A stretch of DNA of 64,000 bases, taken from assembly GCA_910576385.1 (NCBI GenBank), contig CAJTIR010000002.1, positions 62,001 to 126,000 on the forward strand, given 5' to 3'. Positions 28,140 to 37,238 of this stretch are shown here, one piece after another. Under the pieces are notes generated by a model. It was not told where the DNA came from, made no database searches, and saw only the letters and a list, made by a program, of their open reading frames with translations. The stretch is from Lachnospiraceae bacterium. Lineage in GTDB: Bacteria; Bacillota; Clostridia; Lachnospirales; Lachnospiraceae. The position numbers and the translations under genes were made by a program. How positions within the stretch are numbered: position 1 is the stretch's first letter; every line of letters starts with the position of its first letter.

Positions 28140-30284
28140 TTATCCTTTTAACAATCCCCAACTCTTTTTCTTCCTTCGTTCTGGGGGATTCATCTTCCCC
28201 ATCAAAAGCGCTGCTGTCTCCTGCTCCAAAATACTGATCTGGTAGGAGACTTGAATGTTACCGCCGCCCTGCGGTATCTCTTCTATTATAATCTTTGGGT
28301 CGGAATTGTCAAACAGAAAACAATTCTCCTCCAACGAAAAACCCGTGGTTCTATACTGCACTGGAAGTCCGTTTTCTGCCCAGGATAATTGCACTTCTCT
28401 TAAAATACAAGCGCTCAGCGCTGGATCTATCCAGATTCCTGCCGCTTGTTCTGGTACTCTTACGGTATATTCCAGTTTTTCCTGATAGTATGCTTCTATA
28501 AAATAAGAATCTTGCTCAGAAAATCCCTCTCCATAGTCCAGATAGATCTGCACTCTTCTGCGGTCTGTTCCTTGCAATAAAGCCTCTAGGGGAAGCGCCC
28601 TCTTCCCCATTACTGGATATAAACCAGCTAAAGAAATACTGTCTCCAGAAATATAATTCTGGAACTGTTGTTCCATCTTCTCATAAATATTCTGATGTGC
28701 TGCCGTGATACCAAATGCTCCATAAAAATCATAATAATCTTTTAACTTCCTGCGCCTTGGCGACAGTTCCAGATAATAATGAAGTGCACGATAGAGAATA
28801 AAACGAACTGGCACTGGGAAAAAAAAGGTCCACTCATAATCCAGTACATGCCATCCGCCATCTTCTGTACAAAGAATATTTGAAAAAATTAAATCCACAT
28901 CTGCCACGGAAACAGCCGGCTCACCAGAAGGTATCTCCGCTTGTCCAAACACTTGTTGAAATTCTGGCGTCATCTCAAAGGCTTCCGTGGGAGCGCTGTC
29001 CTTTAACCTTTGCAACGCACTGCAGATATGTTCCACCGTCTCCTGATATCCGCCTTGTTCCAGCAACAGATCTAGCTGTTCCTCCAATGTAATACCTTCT
29101 AGATATTCAAACTCTATCCTGTCTCTTTGTGAGATATAATGGTTTACATAGAGCAGATTCTGATTTTGCCATAATGCCTGCAGACGCCTGCCAGCCTCTT
29201 CCATATGGCTGATATGTTTCTGCCCTGCCAAAAACCCAGCCTTCTTATATAACATAGGTTTCCCCACTATGTTCTGGACAATTCGTGTCTGAATCGAAAA
29301 TTCCGGCACACGCCCACTGGAGTATTTTGTATAAAATACTTGTTCTGTTTGCTGCTTTTTTTCAGCCCCAGGCTTGGTAATCTCCACAAAAAAGGAGTTG
29401 GAATATAGCGGAAACAATCCATCCTTAATAATCTGATCATAGACCTTCTCTTCTTCCATCAACAACAAACGGTCACGGTCAAAATTGCAAAGATTATTCT
29501 TAAGCTCTCCGATCTTTGGCAAATACCGATCTGAATAGATTGTTAATGGGAATTTATAATCTGGATAAGGATAATAAAACTGATAATCTGTATAACCACA
29601 TTCTTCCATAATCTCAATCAATTCCGGCCTGGTAAATGTGCGCACCCCCTCAGTCTGCGGATAGCCTTCCAATCCCTCAAAATAAGTTCCCACATGATCC
29701 TCCCGACAGCCTGCCCAATACTTCAGACCAAATTTATTTTCAATCGCCATAAGCAATTTGCCGCCTGGACGAAGATGTTCCATCACTGTGCTGAGAAATC
29801 CATGATAAGGTTTGTCACCGCCAATATAACCCCTTCCATACTCAAAGACACCGATCAAAGTAGCATAATCAAAATCGCGTTCTAATCCCTGCTCCACATC
29901 CTGGAAATTTCCCAGACAAATCTGGATATTATCACTGTCTTTGTGGCGTGTCGCATTGATCATACTGCGCTTTTTGGACAAATCAATACAGGTTACAGAG
30001 TCTGCCACAGACGCAAGCGCACCAGTCACTGCACCGCACCCGGAACCAACTTCCAGCACCTTTGCACCTGGCTCAAAAGGGTACCAGCTCAATATATTTT
30101 CCCTGCCATGAGCCAAATGGTACATCACTGCCCAATCCTTTTCTCTGGCAATCACCTGCGGATATTCACTTTCTGGATAAGTCTGCACCAATTGCAAAAT
30201 ATGATCTTCGACCGCTCCATCACTGTACAGATCTTCTCCTGGATAATGGGTATCATCCAAAACGACATTTCCGATTTTTTCCAT
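28140..30284 (-). CDS. WbdD-like methyltransferase-kinase fusion (putative chain terminator)
   Basis: A protein of 714 residues from the ATG at 30284, with GGAGG 5 bases upstream; an ATG at 30296 is the alternative. Residues ~50-230 are a class I methyltransferase: VLEVGSGCGAVTG (motif I, about 77-86), CIDLS (acidic after beta 2) and GVFEYG. Residues ~300-560 look like a small-molecule kinase: LYKKA (lysine, about 345), DVDLIFSNIL (catalytic Asp and Asn, about 462) and DYEW (metal Asp, about 483). The same order, size and position next to wzm/wzt occur in WbdD of E. coli O9a, which phosphorylates and methylates the glycan end to stop growth. A beta-rich C-terminal region of unknown role follows. 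The WbdD role is inferred. Confidence 0.72.
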   Translation of the reverse strand: MEKIGNVVLDDTHYPGEDLYSDGAVEDHILQLVQTYPESEYPQVIAREKDWAVMYHLAHGRENILSWYPFEPGAKVLEVGSGCGAVTGALASVADSVTCIDLSKKRSMINATRHKDSDNIQICLGNFQDVEQGLERDFDYATLIGVFEYGRGYIGGDKPYHGFLSTVMEHLRPGGKLLMAIENKFGLKYWAGCREDHVGTYFEGLEGYPQTEGVRTFTRPELIEIMEECGYTDYQFYYPYPDYKFPLTIYSDRYLPKIGELKNNLCNFDRDRLLLMEEEKVYDQIIKDGLFPLYSNSFFVEITKPGAEKKQQTEQVFYTKYSSGRVPEFSIQTRIVQNIVGKPMLYKKAGFLAGQKHISHMEEAGRRLQALWQNQNLLYVNHYISQRDRIEFEYLEGITLEEQLDLLLEQGGYQETVEHICSALQRLKDSAPTEAFEMTPEFQQVFGQAEIPSGEPAVSVADVDLIFSNILCTEDGGWHVLDYEWTFFFPVPVRFILYRALHYYLELSPRRRKLKDYYDFYGAFGITAAHQNIYEKMEQQFQNYISGDSISLAGLYPVMGKRALPLEALLQGTDRRRVQIYLDYGEGFSEQDSYFIEAYYQEKLEYTVRVPEQAAGIWIDPALSACILREVQLSWAENGLPVQYRTTGFSLEENCFLFDNSDPKIIIEEIPQGGGNIQVSYQISILEQETAALLMGKMNPPERRKKKSWGLLKG

Positions 30285-30317
30285 AGTCTCCTCCATTTCC
30301 TGTAACTCTAAGATTTC

Positions 30318-31580
30318 TCATTCAATCTCCACTGTGGATTCCATATCAAAATAACCTACTGTATTTTTAGCAGAAATCACATTTAAGCTGCAGACATCAT
30401 ACAACCTATGATGTACCTGAAATGTCTCCTTTTCATATCCAGTACAACCAAGCGACAACAAATATTCTCCCCCTTGCAGTTTCATCTCCTGCGTAAAGCT
30501 GACAGTCTGGACATCACCGTCTTTCTTTGGTTCAATCATCTGATCCTCCAACATGGTATTGGTTCCTGTCAGCTCAATACCCATCAAATTCTTCAAAGTA
30601 AATGCAAAGATTGGCTCTGCCACTGCCTCATGAAACAAAACTTTCATTTTAATGGTACATTGTGTTCCCTTCTCAATCACATTGGAGATCTTGCCCGTCT
30701 TATCCACAATGGCAAAATCCAAAATCTCAGCCTTCTTATCTCCATACTCCAAAGTTTCTGGATTGATTGAGAGGCTGTCACGCCATTTGATACCCGTATT
30801 CTCAGGATTCCACAGGGAAGTATTCTCTCTGCGCTGCGCTTCCTCCTGTTCCACAAGTACCATTTTAAAGCGGTCGACTGCCTCCTTGGGTGTGCCTTCC
30901 ATAACCTTGACACCCCTATTCAATAATACAGCGCGGTCACAGTATTTGGTAATGCTGCTCAGATCATGACTGACAAATAAAATTGTCTTGCCTAGAGCCT
31001 TGAACTCCTCAAATTTGCGATAACATTTTGCCTGAAAAAAGACATCTCCCACCGACAAAGCCTCGTCCACGATCAATATCTCTGGATCAATATTGATAGC
31101 CACCGCAAAGGCCAGACGCATAAACATTCCGCTGGAGTAAGTTTTGACTGGCTGATTTACAAAATCTCCTATATCGGCAAAGCTTAAAATGGCCTGCATC
31201 TTTTGTTCAATCTCTTCTCTGGAAAATCCCATCATAGAACCCTGCAGATGGACATTTTCAATCCCTGTGTATTCCATATTAAATCCTGCGCCAAGCTCCA
31301 GCAGTGCAGAAATTCTGCCCTTAACCTCCACTTCTCCGCTGGTGGGTCCAATCACTCCGGTGATAATCTTCAACAATGTAGATTTACCAGAGCCGTTTGT
31401 TCCGATAATGCCAATTGTCTCACCCTTTTTTATCTCCAGATTGATTTCTTTCAATGCCTGATGTTCCCGATAATTTTTCTTCCTCGAAAATCCCAGTGCG
31501 TCCTTCAGCCTGGCAGAATGGGTATCATATAATTTATATATTTTACTGACCTGTGTCACTCTTATTGCTGTCTGTTCCAT
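30318..31580 (-). CDS. wzt: ABC exporter ATPase with C-terminal glycan-binding domain (Wzt)
   Basis: A protein of 420 residues from the ATG at 31580; in-frame ATGs at 31595 and beyond are possible starts. Residues ~1-240 form the ATPase: GTNGSGKST, YSSGM, ILIVDEALS and FVSHD. Residues ~280-420 form a beta-sandwich like Wzt_C, with GGEYLLSLG and a C-terminal GYFDME. In O8/O9a-type systems this domain binds the finished, capped glycan and selects it for export. It lies between the permease gene and the WbdD-like gene, a combination that supports a capped-polymer export route. Confidence 0.88.
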   Translation of the reverse strand: MEQTAIRVTQVSKIYKLYDTHSARLKDALGFSRKKNYREHQALKEINLEIKKGETIGIIGTNGSGKSTLLKIITGVIGPTSGEVEVKGRISALLELGAGFNMEYTGIENVHLQGSMMGFSREEIEQKMQAILSFADIGDFVNQPVKTYSSGMFMRLAFAVAINIDPEILIVDEALSVGDVFFQAKCYRKFEEFKALGKTILFVSHDLSSITKYCDRAVLLNRGVKVMEGTPKEAVDRFKMVLVEQEEAQRRENTSLWNPENTGIKWRDSLSINPETLEYGDKKAEILDFAIVDKTGKISNVIEKGTQCTIKMKVLFHEAVAEPIFAFTLKNLMGIELTGTNTMLEDQMIEPKKDGDVQTVSFTQEMKLQGGEYLLSLGCTGYEKETFQVHHRLYDVCSLNVISAKNTVGYFDMESTVEIE

Positions 31581-31599
31581 CTGTTCCCTCTCCATCCTT

Positions 31600-32427
31600 T
31601 TACAAGACATCCGCAAAATGTATCTTTAACCGCTTATATACTGTCACACCCAAAAAACATACCACTGCTGTAAAGCACCAAAAATACAAGGTCATGCCTG
31701 GATGTTCCCAGAACCAAACTTTATCAATCATCGCTTCCCGATAGCCCATCACAATATAATAGAGAGGATTGAGCTTTAAGATCACCATTGCTGCGTCTGG
31801 AATCTTCTCCTTCATATCATTGATATTCCACATAATAGGTGTTGCCCAGATCCCAATCTGCAGTGCAATATTTACGATCTGTCTTGCATCTGGAAAAAAT
31901 ACTGAGACAGCGCTCGTAAAATAACTCAGCCCCAAAGCAAAAAGTAGTACTCCCAAGCTGTAATATACCGCCTGTAACATATAAATATCTGGCATATAAC
32001 CAAAAACAACAAACAACAACAGCATAAATACTACAAAAAAAGCATGTACAAATATAGAGGAAAATACCTTGACCACTGGTAAGATATCAATATTAAACAT
32101 TACCTTTTTCACCAGATAACTATATTCTACTAAAACAGCTGTGCCAGCGCTGATACAGTCTGAAAAGAAAAACCAGGGGATGATCCCTGCTACCAGCCAC
32201 AATACATAGGGAAGAGGCAGCTCACCTCGAATAGAAGCCCTGGCTCCCAAAGCTTTATCAAAGACAAACCAATAGATCAGCACTGTCACCACAGGCTGTA
32301 CAAATGCCCAGATGGTCCCCAGATAAGAGCCTGCAAATTTTGTCTTAAAATCATTCTTTGCCAAACTCTTGATCAATTTTCGGTTTTCTATCATTTCTAC
32401 TACTATATTTTTTGATGTCTCATTCAT
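31600..32427 (-). CDS. wzm: ABC-2 polysaccharide export permease (Wzm)
   Basis: A protein of 275 residues with six predicted membrane helices; FAGSYLGTIWAFVQPVVTVLIYWFVF-like start region (given here in part) and NPLYYIVMGYREA near the C-terminus are typical of Wzm/TagG permeases. It is followed 19 bases later by wzt. It is distinct from the second exporter permease at 18377-19159. Confidence 0.88.
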   Translation of the reverse strand: MNETSKNIVVEMIENRKLIKSLAKNDFKTKFAGSYLGTIWAFVQPVVTVLIYWFVFDKALGARASIRGELPLPYVLWLVAGIIPWFFFSDCISAGTAVLVEYSYLVKKVMFNIDILPVVKVFSSIFVHAFFVVFMLLLFVVFGYMPDIYMLQAVYYSLGVLLFALGLSYFTSAVSVFFPDARQIVNIALQIGIWATPIMWNINDMKEKIPDAAMVILKLNPLYYIVMGYREAMIDKVWFWEHPGMTLYFWCFTAVVCFLGVTVYKRLKIHFADVL

Positions 32428-32470
32428 ATATCATTTGATTCCTTTGCTATGCTCTAAACATATCTGTTTC

Positions 32471-32515
32471 AGAACACGTTGAACCTCCCGCCAAATTGGG
32501 AGGTTCGTATGTTCT
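32471..32515. other. Two-tier hairpin after the transglutaminase-like gene
   Basis: GAACCTCCC (32481-32489) pairs with GGGAGGTTC (32498-32506), and outside it AGAACA (32471-32476) pairs with TGTTCT (32510-32515). No T-tract follows on either strand, so it is not a standard intrinsic terminator. It may protect or attenuate the transcript between the exported protein gene and wzm. Confidence 0.5.
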
Positions 32516-32526
32516 GACACTGTTCT

Positions 32527-34749
32527 CTATTTCTTAATTGTAATTGATTTGGTCTTACTCCAGCTTCCATATACTTTATTACCTGTTGAATCAGATTTAT
32601 AAGCTCTGACTTGCACATAATACTTCTTTCCTTTTTGCAGTTTGGAAACTGTCATTTTGGAAGATTTCCCCTGTCTCATCTTTGCAGACTTCATCTTGGA
32701 ATTGGTGGAATAACGGATCTGATATCCCTTCACACCCTTTACCGTTTTGATCGTAACAGACAGTTTTCTCCCAGAAAGATTTTTTAGCTTACTGACAGCA
32801 GTTTTTGACACTTTCACTTTCGTCCACTTGGCATAGACGGTAGTATTTTTTGAGATTTTAGTATTAAAAGACCATTTTGTTTTGCCGCTTTTACTCTTAT
32901 ACCACCCTGCAAACAGATAACCTTTCCGTGTTGGATTCTTAGCTGGTTTTGCTACTGTTTTCCCCGGCCATACCAGCTTGGAAGAGATCTTACTGCCGCC
33001 TGTGGTATTAAATTTAACCGTATACATCTTGCCCTCAATATAAGCGGAAGAAACATCACTGTCCCATCTTCCATCACGGACAGCTCTCACCTTGATCGTA
33101 GCATTTTTTGTCATTTTAAATGTTCCTGTATAGTGATAACTTCTGGAAAAAGAAGAAGATGGTTCCTTGCCATCGAGCGTATAGTAGATATCCGCCCCAG
33201 AGGTATTGGTTTTCAGGGTTACTGCCATCCCCGTACTGGTCTTTTTCTGACTGATTGTTGGGGTCTGTGTAGTCTGGGAAGGGGTAAAGACTTTCCCCAC
33301 AGCCTCCAATGTAGAACCAAAATCTTTACTGCACTTTGGCGTCAGCCCTTTATAAAAACTCTCTTTCTTATGGCCGTCTCTCTGTTCTAGCTCTCCGCGC
33401 AATCTGGATTCACTGACCCCAAAATACGTATATTGTTTCTGATAACCATATCTTCCATCCAAATCATTCCACGTTAAATCTACATAATACCAAGAATCAT
33501 TCAGACAAATGATATTCCATGCATGACCCGCACTGGTGACACCCATCGTATCAATGCCCACACCATTCATCAGCAGCTCAAATGCCTTGGTATATCCAGC
33601 GCAGACGGTGTAATCCTCAAAAAATACACTGTAAGCACTCTGATGGTATGTGCTAATAGGCTGAATTGGATCGATAAGAAAGCCTGGATCATATTTAATA
33701 TTCTCCACAATCAAATTATGGGCAATTCTTGCTTTCTCCACATCATTGGAACCCTTTTGAATCTTGGCTTCCATAGAGTCAATCTTGGCCTTTACCTTGG
33801 CAGTCTGAGATTTTCTGGCAGAACCAGATTGAAATTTCTCATAAAAATACAAATACCAAGATCCATTTGGATATTTTGCCATTGCACTACTGTCCAAAAA
33901 ATAGTACTGTGGATTAGAATAGGAAAACATGATAAAGACATCTTTTGCCTCTTTGTCGCTCAAGCCGATATTTTTATAATTAATCTGATAATCTGCAATA
34001 GCATAACCACTGCCAATATTCACCGCATTCAAATCCTTGGTCAAATATAGATTACATACCTTATTCAAGCGATCCCAAAACTCTCTTTTGTTTGCATCTA
34101 AGCGGTTATACAGATAATTAGAGGAATAGACGTCCCAACTGGAATCATAGCTCTGAGAACCCTTGACAGAATGATCCAGACCGTCTATACCCGCCAAATC
34201 ACTGTCCTCAACAGACACAGCTGTCTGCCGCACCTCGTCAGGAACTTCCAGCTCTCTCATCTGCAGTCCGTCAACAGGCGGCGTCCAATTGAGAATCGCC
34301 TCCTCGTCCGCCGATGGAACTTCTTGAATCCCCTCATCCTCTGCGCTCTGTTGCTGGGCTTGATTTTCCTTTGCAGCCTCAATTTCCTGATCTGTATTTG
34401 TGCTCTCCCCACTCTTGGCATCCTGCTCAATATTCGGCGGCTCTATCTCATCATTTGCTTCGTTCTCAGTCTCTTCCTGGGCAGCCTGTTCATCCGCTTC
34501 TCTCTCTGCAAGATCTTCATCTGTTTTCTCAGTTGATTCTTTCCCTATCTCTGTTGTCTTTTCTGCTGTTTGATCTTTCTGTGCATCTATTTTTTCTGTG
34601 TCTGTCTCTTCTGGCTGCTCATCGAAATCTTTTTGGCTGTCTTCTACAACACCCACAGGCTCCTGTGGAACCGCTGCATATGCTTCTGTGGAAACTGTAC
34701 CTAAAAGCATTGCCCCTGTCAGCAAAAATGCTAAAATCCTCTTTTTCAT
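32527..34749 (-). CDS. Exported transglutaminase-like protein with InlB-type and Fn3-like domains
   Basis: A protein of 740 residues. It has a signal peptide (about 1-25, ending AYA), an acidic Glu/Gln/Thr-rich linker to about 150, and a transglutaminase-like domain at about 200-450 with Cys in YTVCAGY (~380), His in GHAWN (~409) and Asp in VDLTWND (~423). A chitobiase-C-like domain with YYTLDGKEP (~500-575), one InlB-type repeat (GYLFAGWY), and a C-terminal Fn3-like domain follow. No LPXTG is present. It probably acts at the cell surface as a protease, crosslinker or wall-binding protein. The catalytic triad is intact. It lies between rfbC and wzm. Confidence 0.82.
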   Translation of the reverse strand: MKKRILAFLLTGAMLLGTVSTEAYAAVPQEPVGVVEDSQKDFDEQPEETDTEKIDAQKDQTAEKTTEIGKESTEKTDEDLAEREADEQAAQEETENEANDEIEPPNIEQDAKSGESTNTDQEIEAAKENQAQQQSAEDEGIQEVPSADEEAILNWTPPVDGLQMRELEVPDEVRQTAVSVEDSDLAGIDGLDHSVKGSQSYDSSWDVYSSNYLYNRLDANKREFWDRLNKVCNLYLTKDLNAVNIGSGYAIADYQINYKNIGLSDKEAKDVFIMFSYSNPQYYFLDSSAMAKYPNGSWYLYFYEKFQSGSARKSQTAKVKAKIDSMEAKIQKGSNDVEKARIAHNLIVENIKYDPGFLIDPIQPISTYHQSAYSVFFEDYTVCAGYTKAFELLMNGVGIDTMGVTSAGHAWNIICLNDSWYYVDLTWNDLDGRYGYQKQYTYFGVSESRLRGELEQRDGHKKESFYKGLTPKCSKDFGSTLEAVGKVFTPSQTTQTPTISQKKTSTGMAVTLKTNTSGADIYYTLDGKEPSSSFSRSYHYTGTFKMTKNATIKVRAVRDGRWDSDVSSAYIEGKMYTVKFNTTGGSKISSKLVWPGKTVAKPAKNPTRKGYLFAGWYKSKSGKTKWSFNTKISKNTTVYAKWTKVKVSKTAVSKLKNLSGRKLSVTIKTVKGVKGYQIRYSTNSKMKSAKMRQGKSSKMTVSKLQKGKKYYVQVRAYKSDSTGNKVYGSWSKTKSITIKK

Positions 34750-34778
34750 ATGCCTTCCTCTCCTTTTAGATTCCTCAC

Positions 34779-35357
34779 TTATCCCTTCTGGCTGTTTACA
34801 TAATCCTCTAAGCCTCCCCAGACCTTATCCTTATCAGACAACACCAAATCTTCCTCTGTCATCCCTTCCGGCATCGGCCACTTAACACCGATCTTCTCAT
34901 CCTTCCACAACAATCCGCCCTCATCATTGGGATGATAGAAATCTGTCACCTTATAACAAAACTCTGCATACTCTGACAAAACTACAAATCCATGTGCAAA
35001 GCCTTTGGGAATAAAAAACTGCTTCTTATTCTCTGCTGAAAGCGTCACCCCAAACCATTTTCCAAAGGTTTCAGAACCCTGACGTAAATCTACAGCCACA
35101 TCAAACACTTCTCCATTTACGACACGTACTAACTTATCCTGAGGATAATTAATCTGAAAATGCAGTCCCCGAAGCACACCCTTCCTGGATGCAGACTGAT
35201 TATCCTGCACAAATTCACAGTCAATCCCTGCCTCCTTAAAATCATTATAATTATAAGTTTCCATAAAATAGCCGCGCTCATCCCCAAATACTGCCGGCTC
35301 AATTACTTTTAACCCAGCAATGCCATTACACTGATCTGTAACTTTGATCTTTCCCAT
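34779..35357 (-). CDS. rfbC: dTDP-4-dehydrorhamnose 3,5-epimerase
   Basis: A protein of 192 residues from the ATG at 35357, which has AGGAGGG 8 bases upstream; the frame extends to 35390. Family marks are GVLRGLHFQ with the catalytic histidine, GYFMETYN and PKGFAHGFVVLS. It converts dTDP-4-keto-6-deoxyglucose to dTDP-4-keto-rhamnose, the third step of dTDP-L-rhamnose synthesis. It lies about 70 bases after rfbA; rfbB and rfbD are at 59663-61677. Confidence 0.95.
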   Translation of the reverse strand: MGKIKVTDQCNGIAGLKVIEPAVFGDERGYFMETYNYNDFKEAGIDCEFVQDNQSASRKGVLRGLHFQINYPQDKLVRVVNGEVFDVAVDLRQGSETFGKWFGVTLSAENKKQFFIPKGFAHGFVVLSEYAEFCYKVTDFYHPNDEGGLLWKDEKIGVKWPMPEGMTEEDLVLSDKDKVWGGLEDYVNSQKG

Positions 35358-35426
35358 TGATCTATCCCTCCTAAATTTACTATCTATCAATGCATCTTTT
35401 ATTTTATCTTCTCAGAGTCTAAATTT

Positions 35427-36305
35427 CTACATACCCTCTGCAATGTCCATCAGATACTGCCCATACTCTGTTTTCATCAAAGGCTCTGCCAGTTTCTTTA
35501 ACTGTTCCTTGTCAATAAAGCCTCTGTGATAAGCAATCTCCTCAATACAGGAAATATAAAGTCCCTGACGTTTCTGAAATGCTGACACAAAATCTGCTGC
35601 TGCCAAAAGCATATCATGATTGCCCGTATCTAACCATGCAAACCCACGCCCCAGAGTCTCCACTTTCAAGTTTCCCCGTTTCAGATACTCATTATTGACA
35701 CTGGTGATCTCAATCTCGCCGCGCGCGGAAGGTTTGACATTTTTAGCAATCTCCACCACATCATTATCATAAAAATACAGTCCTGGCACTGCATAGTTGG
35801 ATTTTGGATGCTCTGGCTTCTCCTCAATAGAGATTGCCGTCCCATCTTCTGCAAATTCTACCACACCATATTCTCTGGGATCTCTGACATAATATCCAAA
35901 AATTGTAGCTCCCTGCTGGTTCTCTGTTCGCTCTGCCACATTCTTAAGAACCTTAGAAAAACTCTGTCCATAGAAAATATTATCGCCAAGCACCAATGCC
36001 ACTGCATCACTGCCGATAAATTCATCTCCAATAATAAATGCATCTGCAAGTCCTCTTGGCTCCTTTTGAACAGCATATGCAAAACGCATTCCAAGCTGGC
36101 TGCCATCTCCCAATAATTCTTCAAAAACTGGAAGATCTCTCGGGGTAGAGATAATCAGTACCTCGCGGATCCCTGCCAACATCAATGTGGACAGGGGATA
36201 ATAGATCATTGGTTTATCATATACAGGCATAATCTGTTTTGATATCGCTTTTGTCAATGGGTACAATCGTGTTCCGGTGCCTCCGGCTAAAATAATTCCT
36301 TTCAT
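35427..36305 (-). CDS. rfbA: Glucose-1-phosphate thymidylyltransferase
   Basis: A protein of 292 residues with [38 protein letters not shown] and TGNHDMLL, all standard for RmlA/RfbA. It makes dTDP-glucose, the first step of the rhamnose pathway. TGGAGG precedes the ATG. A well-formed promoter lies 75-105 bases upstream, so rfbA is probably the first gene of the transcript that runs down to 16521. Confidence 0.96.
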   Translation of the reverse strand: MKGIILAGGTGTRLYPLTKAISKQIMPVYDKPMIYYPLSTLMLAGIREVLIISTPRDLPVFEELLGDGSQLGMRFAYAVQKEPRGLADAFIIGDEFIGSDAVALVLGDNIFYGQSFSKVLKNVAERTENQQGATIFGYYVRDPREYGVVEFAEDGTAISIEEKPEHPKSNYAVPGLYFYDNDVVEIAKNVKPSARGEIEITSVNNEYLKRGNLKVETLGRGFAWLDTGNHDMLLAAADFVSAFQKRQGLYISCIEEIAYHRGFIDKEQLKKLAEPLMKTEYGQYLMDIAEGM

Positions 36306-36381
36306 TGGTCAACCTCCAGTATTATTTCATATTAAATTCTTCTTGATCTTAAGTCCCTTGTCCTTCTGCTCATATTTTTTA

Positions 36382-36410
36382 ATTATAACATTTTCTCAAC
36401 TCAAATGCAA
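36382..36410 (-). promoter_or_regulatory. Candidate sigma-A promoter upstream of rfbA
   Basis: On the minus strand, TTGCAT (36405-36410), 17 bases, then TATAAT (36382-36387) with an extended -10 TGT immediately before it. The predicted start near 36375 gives a leader of about 70 bases. Confidence 0.65.
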
Positions 36411-36420
36411 ATGAGCTCCA

Positions 36421-37212
36421 TTATCCTTCACGCCGATATACAAAATATCCGCCGCCATCACCAATCCGCTTATATCCCAAGTCTTGCAGCTCTTGATCCA
36501 CCGCCTCATCTGTGTAATACACGAAATAATTATAAGAACCTTTTTCAGCAGCTTCTGCAAGTTTCTTCCAATCTATCTGTGGCGAACACATAAGCTTAAA
36601 TATCTGCCTGCTGTTTTTATTTTCAAGTTTTTGCCCTTTTAAGGCGTCCCTTCCATAAGGCATTTGAATGCTTCCATCATACTGGCGAATATAGGATAAC
36701 AATTCATTTACCACAATAACCTTTTTTTCTTCAATGCCATTTTCATGAGCATCCTTATTGATAATCTGGCATACATCCAGCGCTTCTTGCGGCAGCTTAT
36801 ATATATTTTGTGCTTTACTAAAATTTTCTGACGTATAAACAGCGCTGCCCGTTACTATAATTACCAATGCCATTCCTATCATCAAGGCCGCTCTTTTCCA
36901 AATCGCAGTTTCTCTTAGGCTGGCAGTAAACACATATGCCATCACAACTGGAATTGGCAGAATCCAAAACATACGCCAATATACATCCGCACCAATACAA
37001 TAATCCATGATAATCTTTGCCGTCAGCGGACAAAAGAAAATCAAAAAAAATATCCACGTATATCCTGACAAAAAATATGCATTTGCCCTCTCTGTTTCTG
37101 TCTTATGAAAAACATGCAAAAATAAAAGTGCTGCCAAAAACACTCCCATATGCATTGCCGTACCATTGTACTGTGCATATGTTTCCCATGCTGTATGCAA
37201 AATTTCTATCAT
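36421..37212 (-). CDS. Membrane protein with soluble C-terminal domain, unknown function
   Basis: A protein of 263 residues with about five membrane helices in the first 150 residues, then a soluble region of about 110 residues ending GYFVYRRE. No family was recognised with certainty. It begins 26 bases after the previous gene with a strong AAAGGAGG site. The combined length of the pair (about 607 residues), topology with an N-terminal multi-helix half and a soluble tail, and co-translation suggest that the two genes may be halves of a GT-C-type enzyme. Confidence 0.6.
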   Translation of the reverse strand: MIEILHTAWETYAQYNGTAMHMGVFLAALLFLHVFHKTETERANAYFLSGYTWIFFLIFFCPLTAKIIMDYCIGADVYWRMFWILPIPVVMAYVFTASLRETAIWKRAALMIGMALVIIVTGSAVYTSENFSKAQNIYKLPQEALDVCQIINKDAHENGIEEKKVIVVNELLSYIRQYDGSIQMPYGRDALKGQKLENKNSRQIFKLMCSPQIDWKKLAEAAEKGSYNYFVYYTDEAVDQELQDLGYKRIGDGGGYFVYRREG

Positions 37213-37238
37213 GGTTGACCCTCCTTTGCCATTCTATA

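Noticed and set aside
33523-34769. Long open frames on the plus strand opposite the transglutaminase-like gene (up to 175 residues)
   Set aside because: They mirror the acidic, low-complexity coding sequence on the minus strand, have no ribosome sites and encode no recognisable domain.
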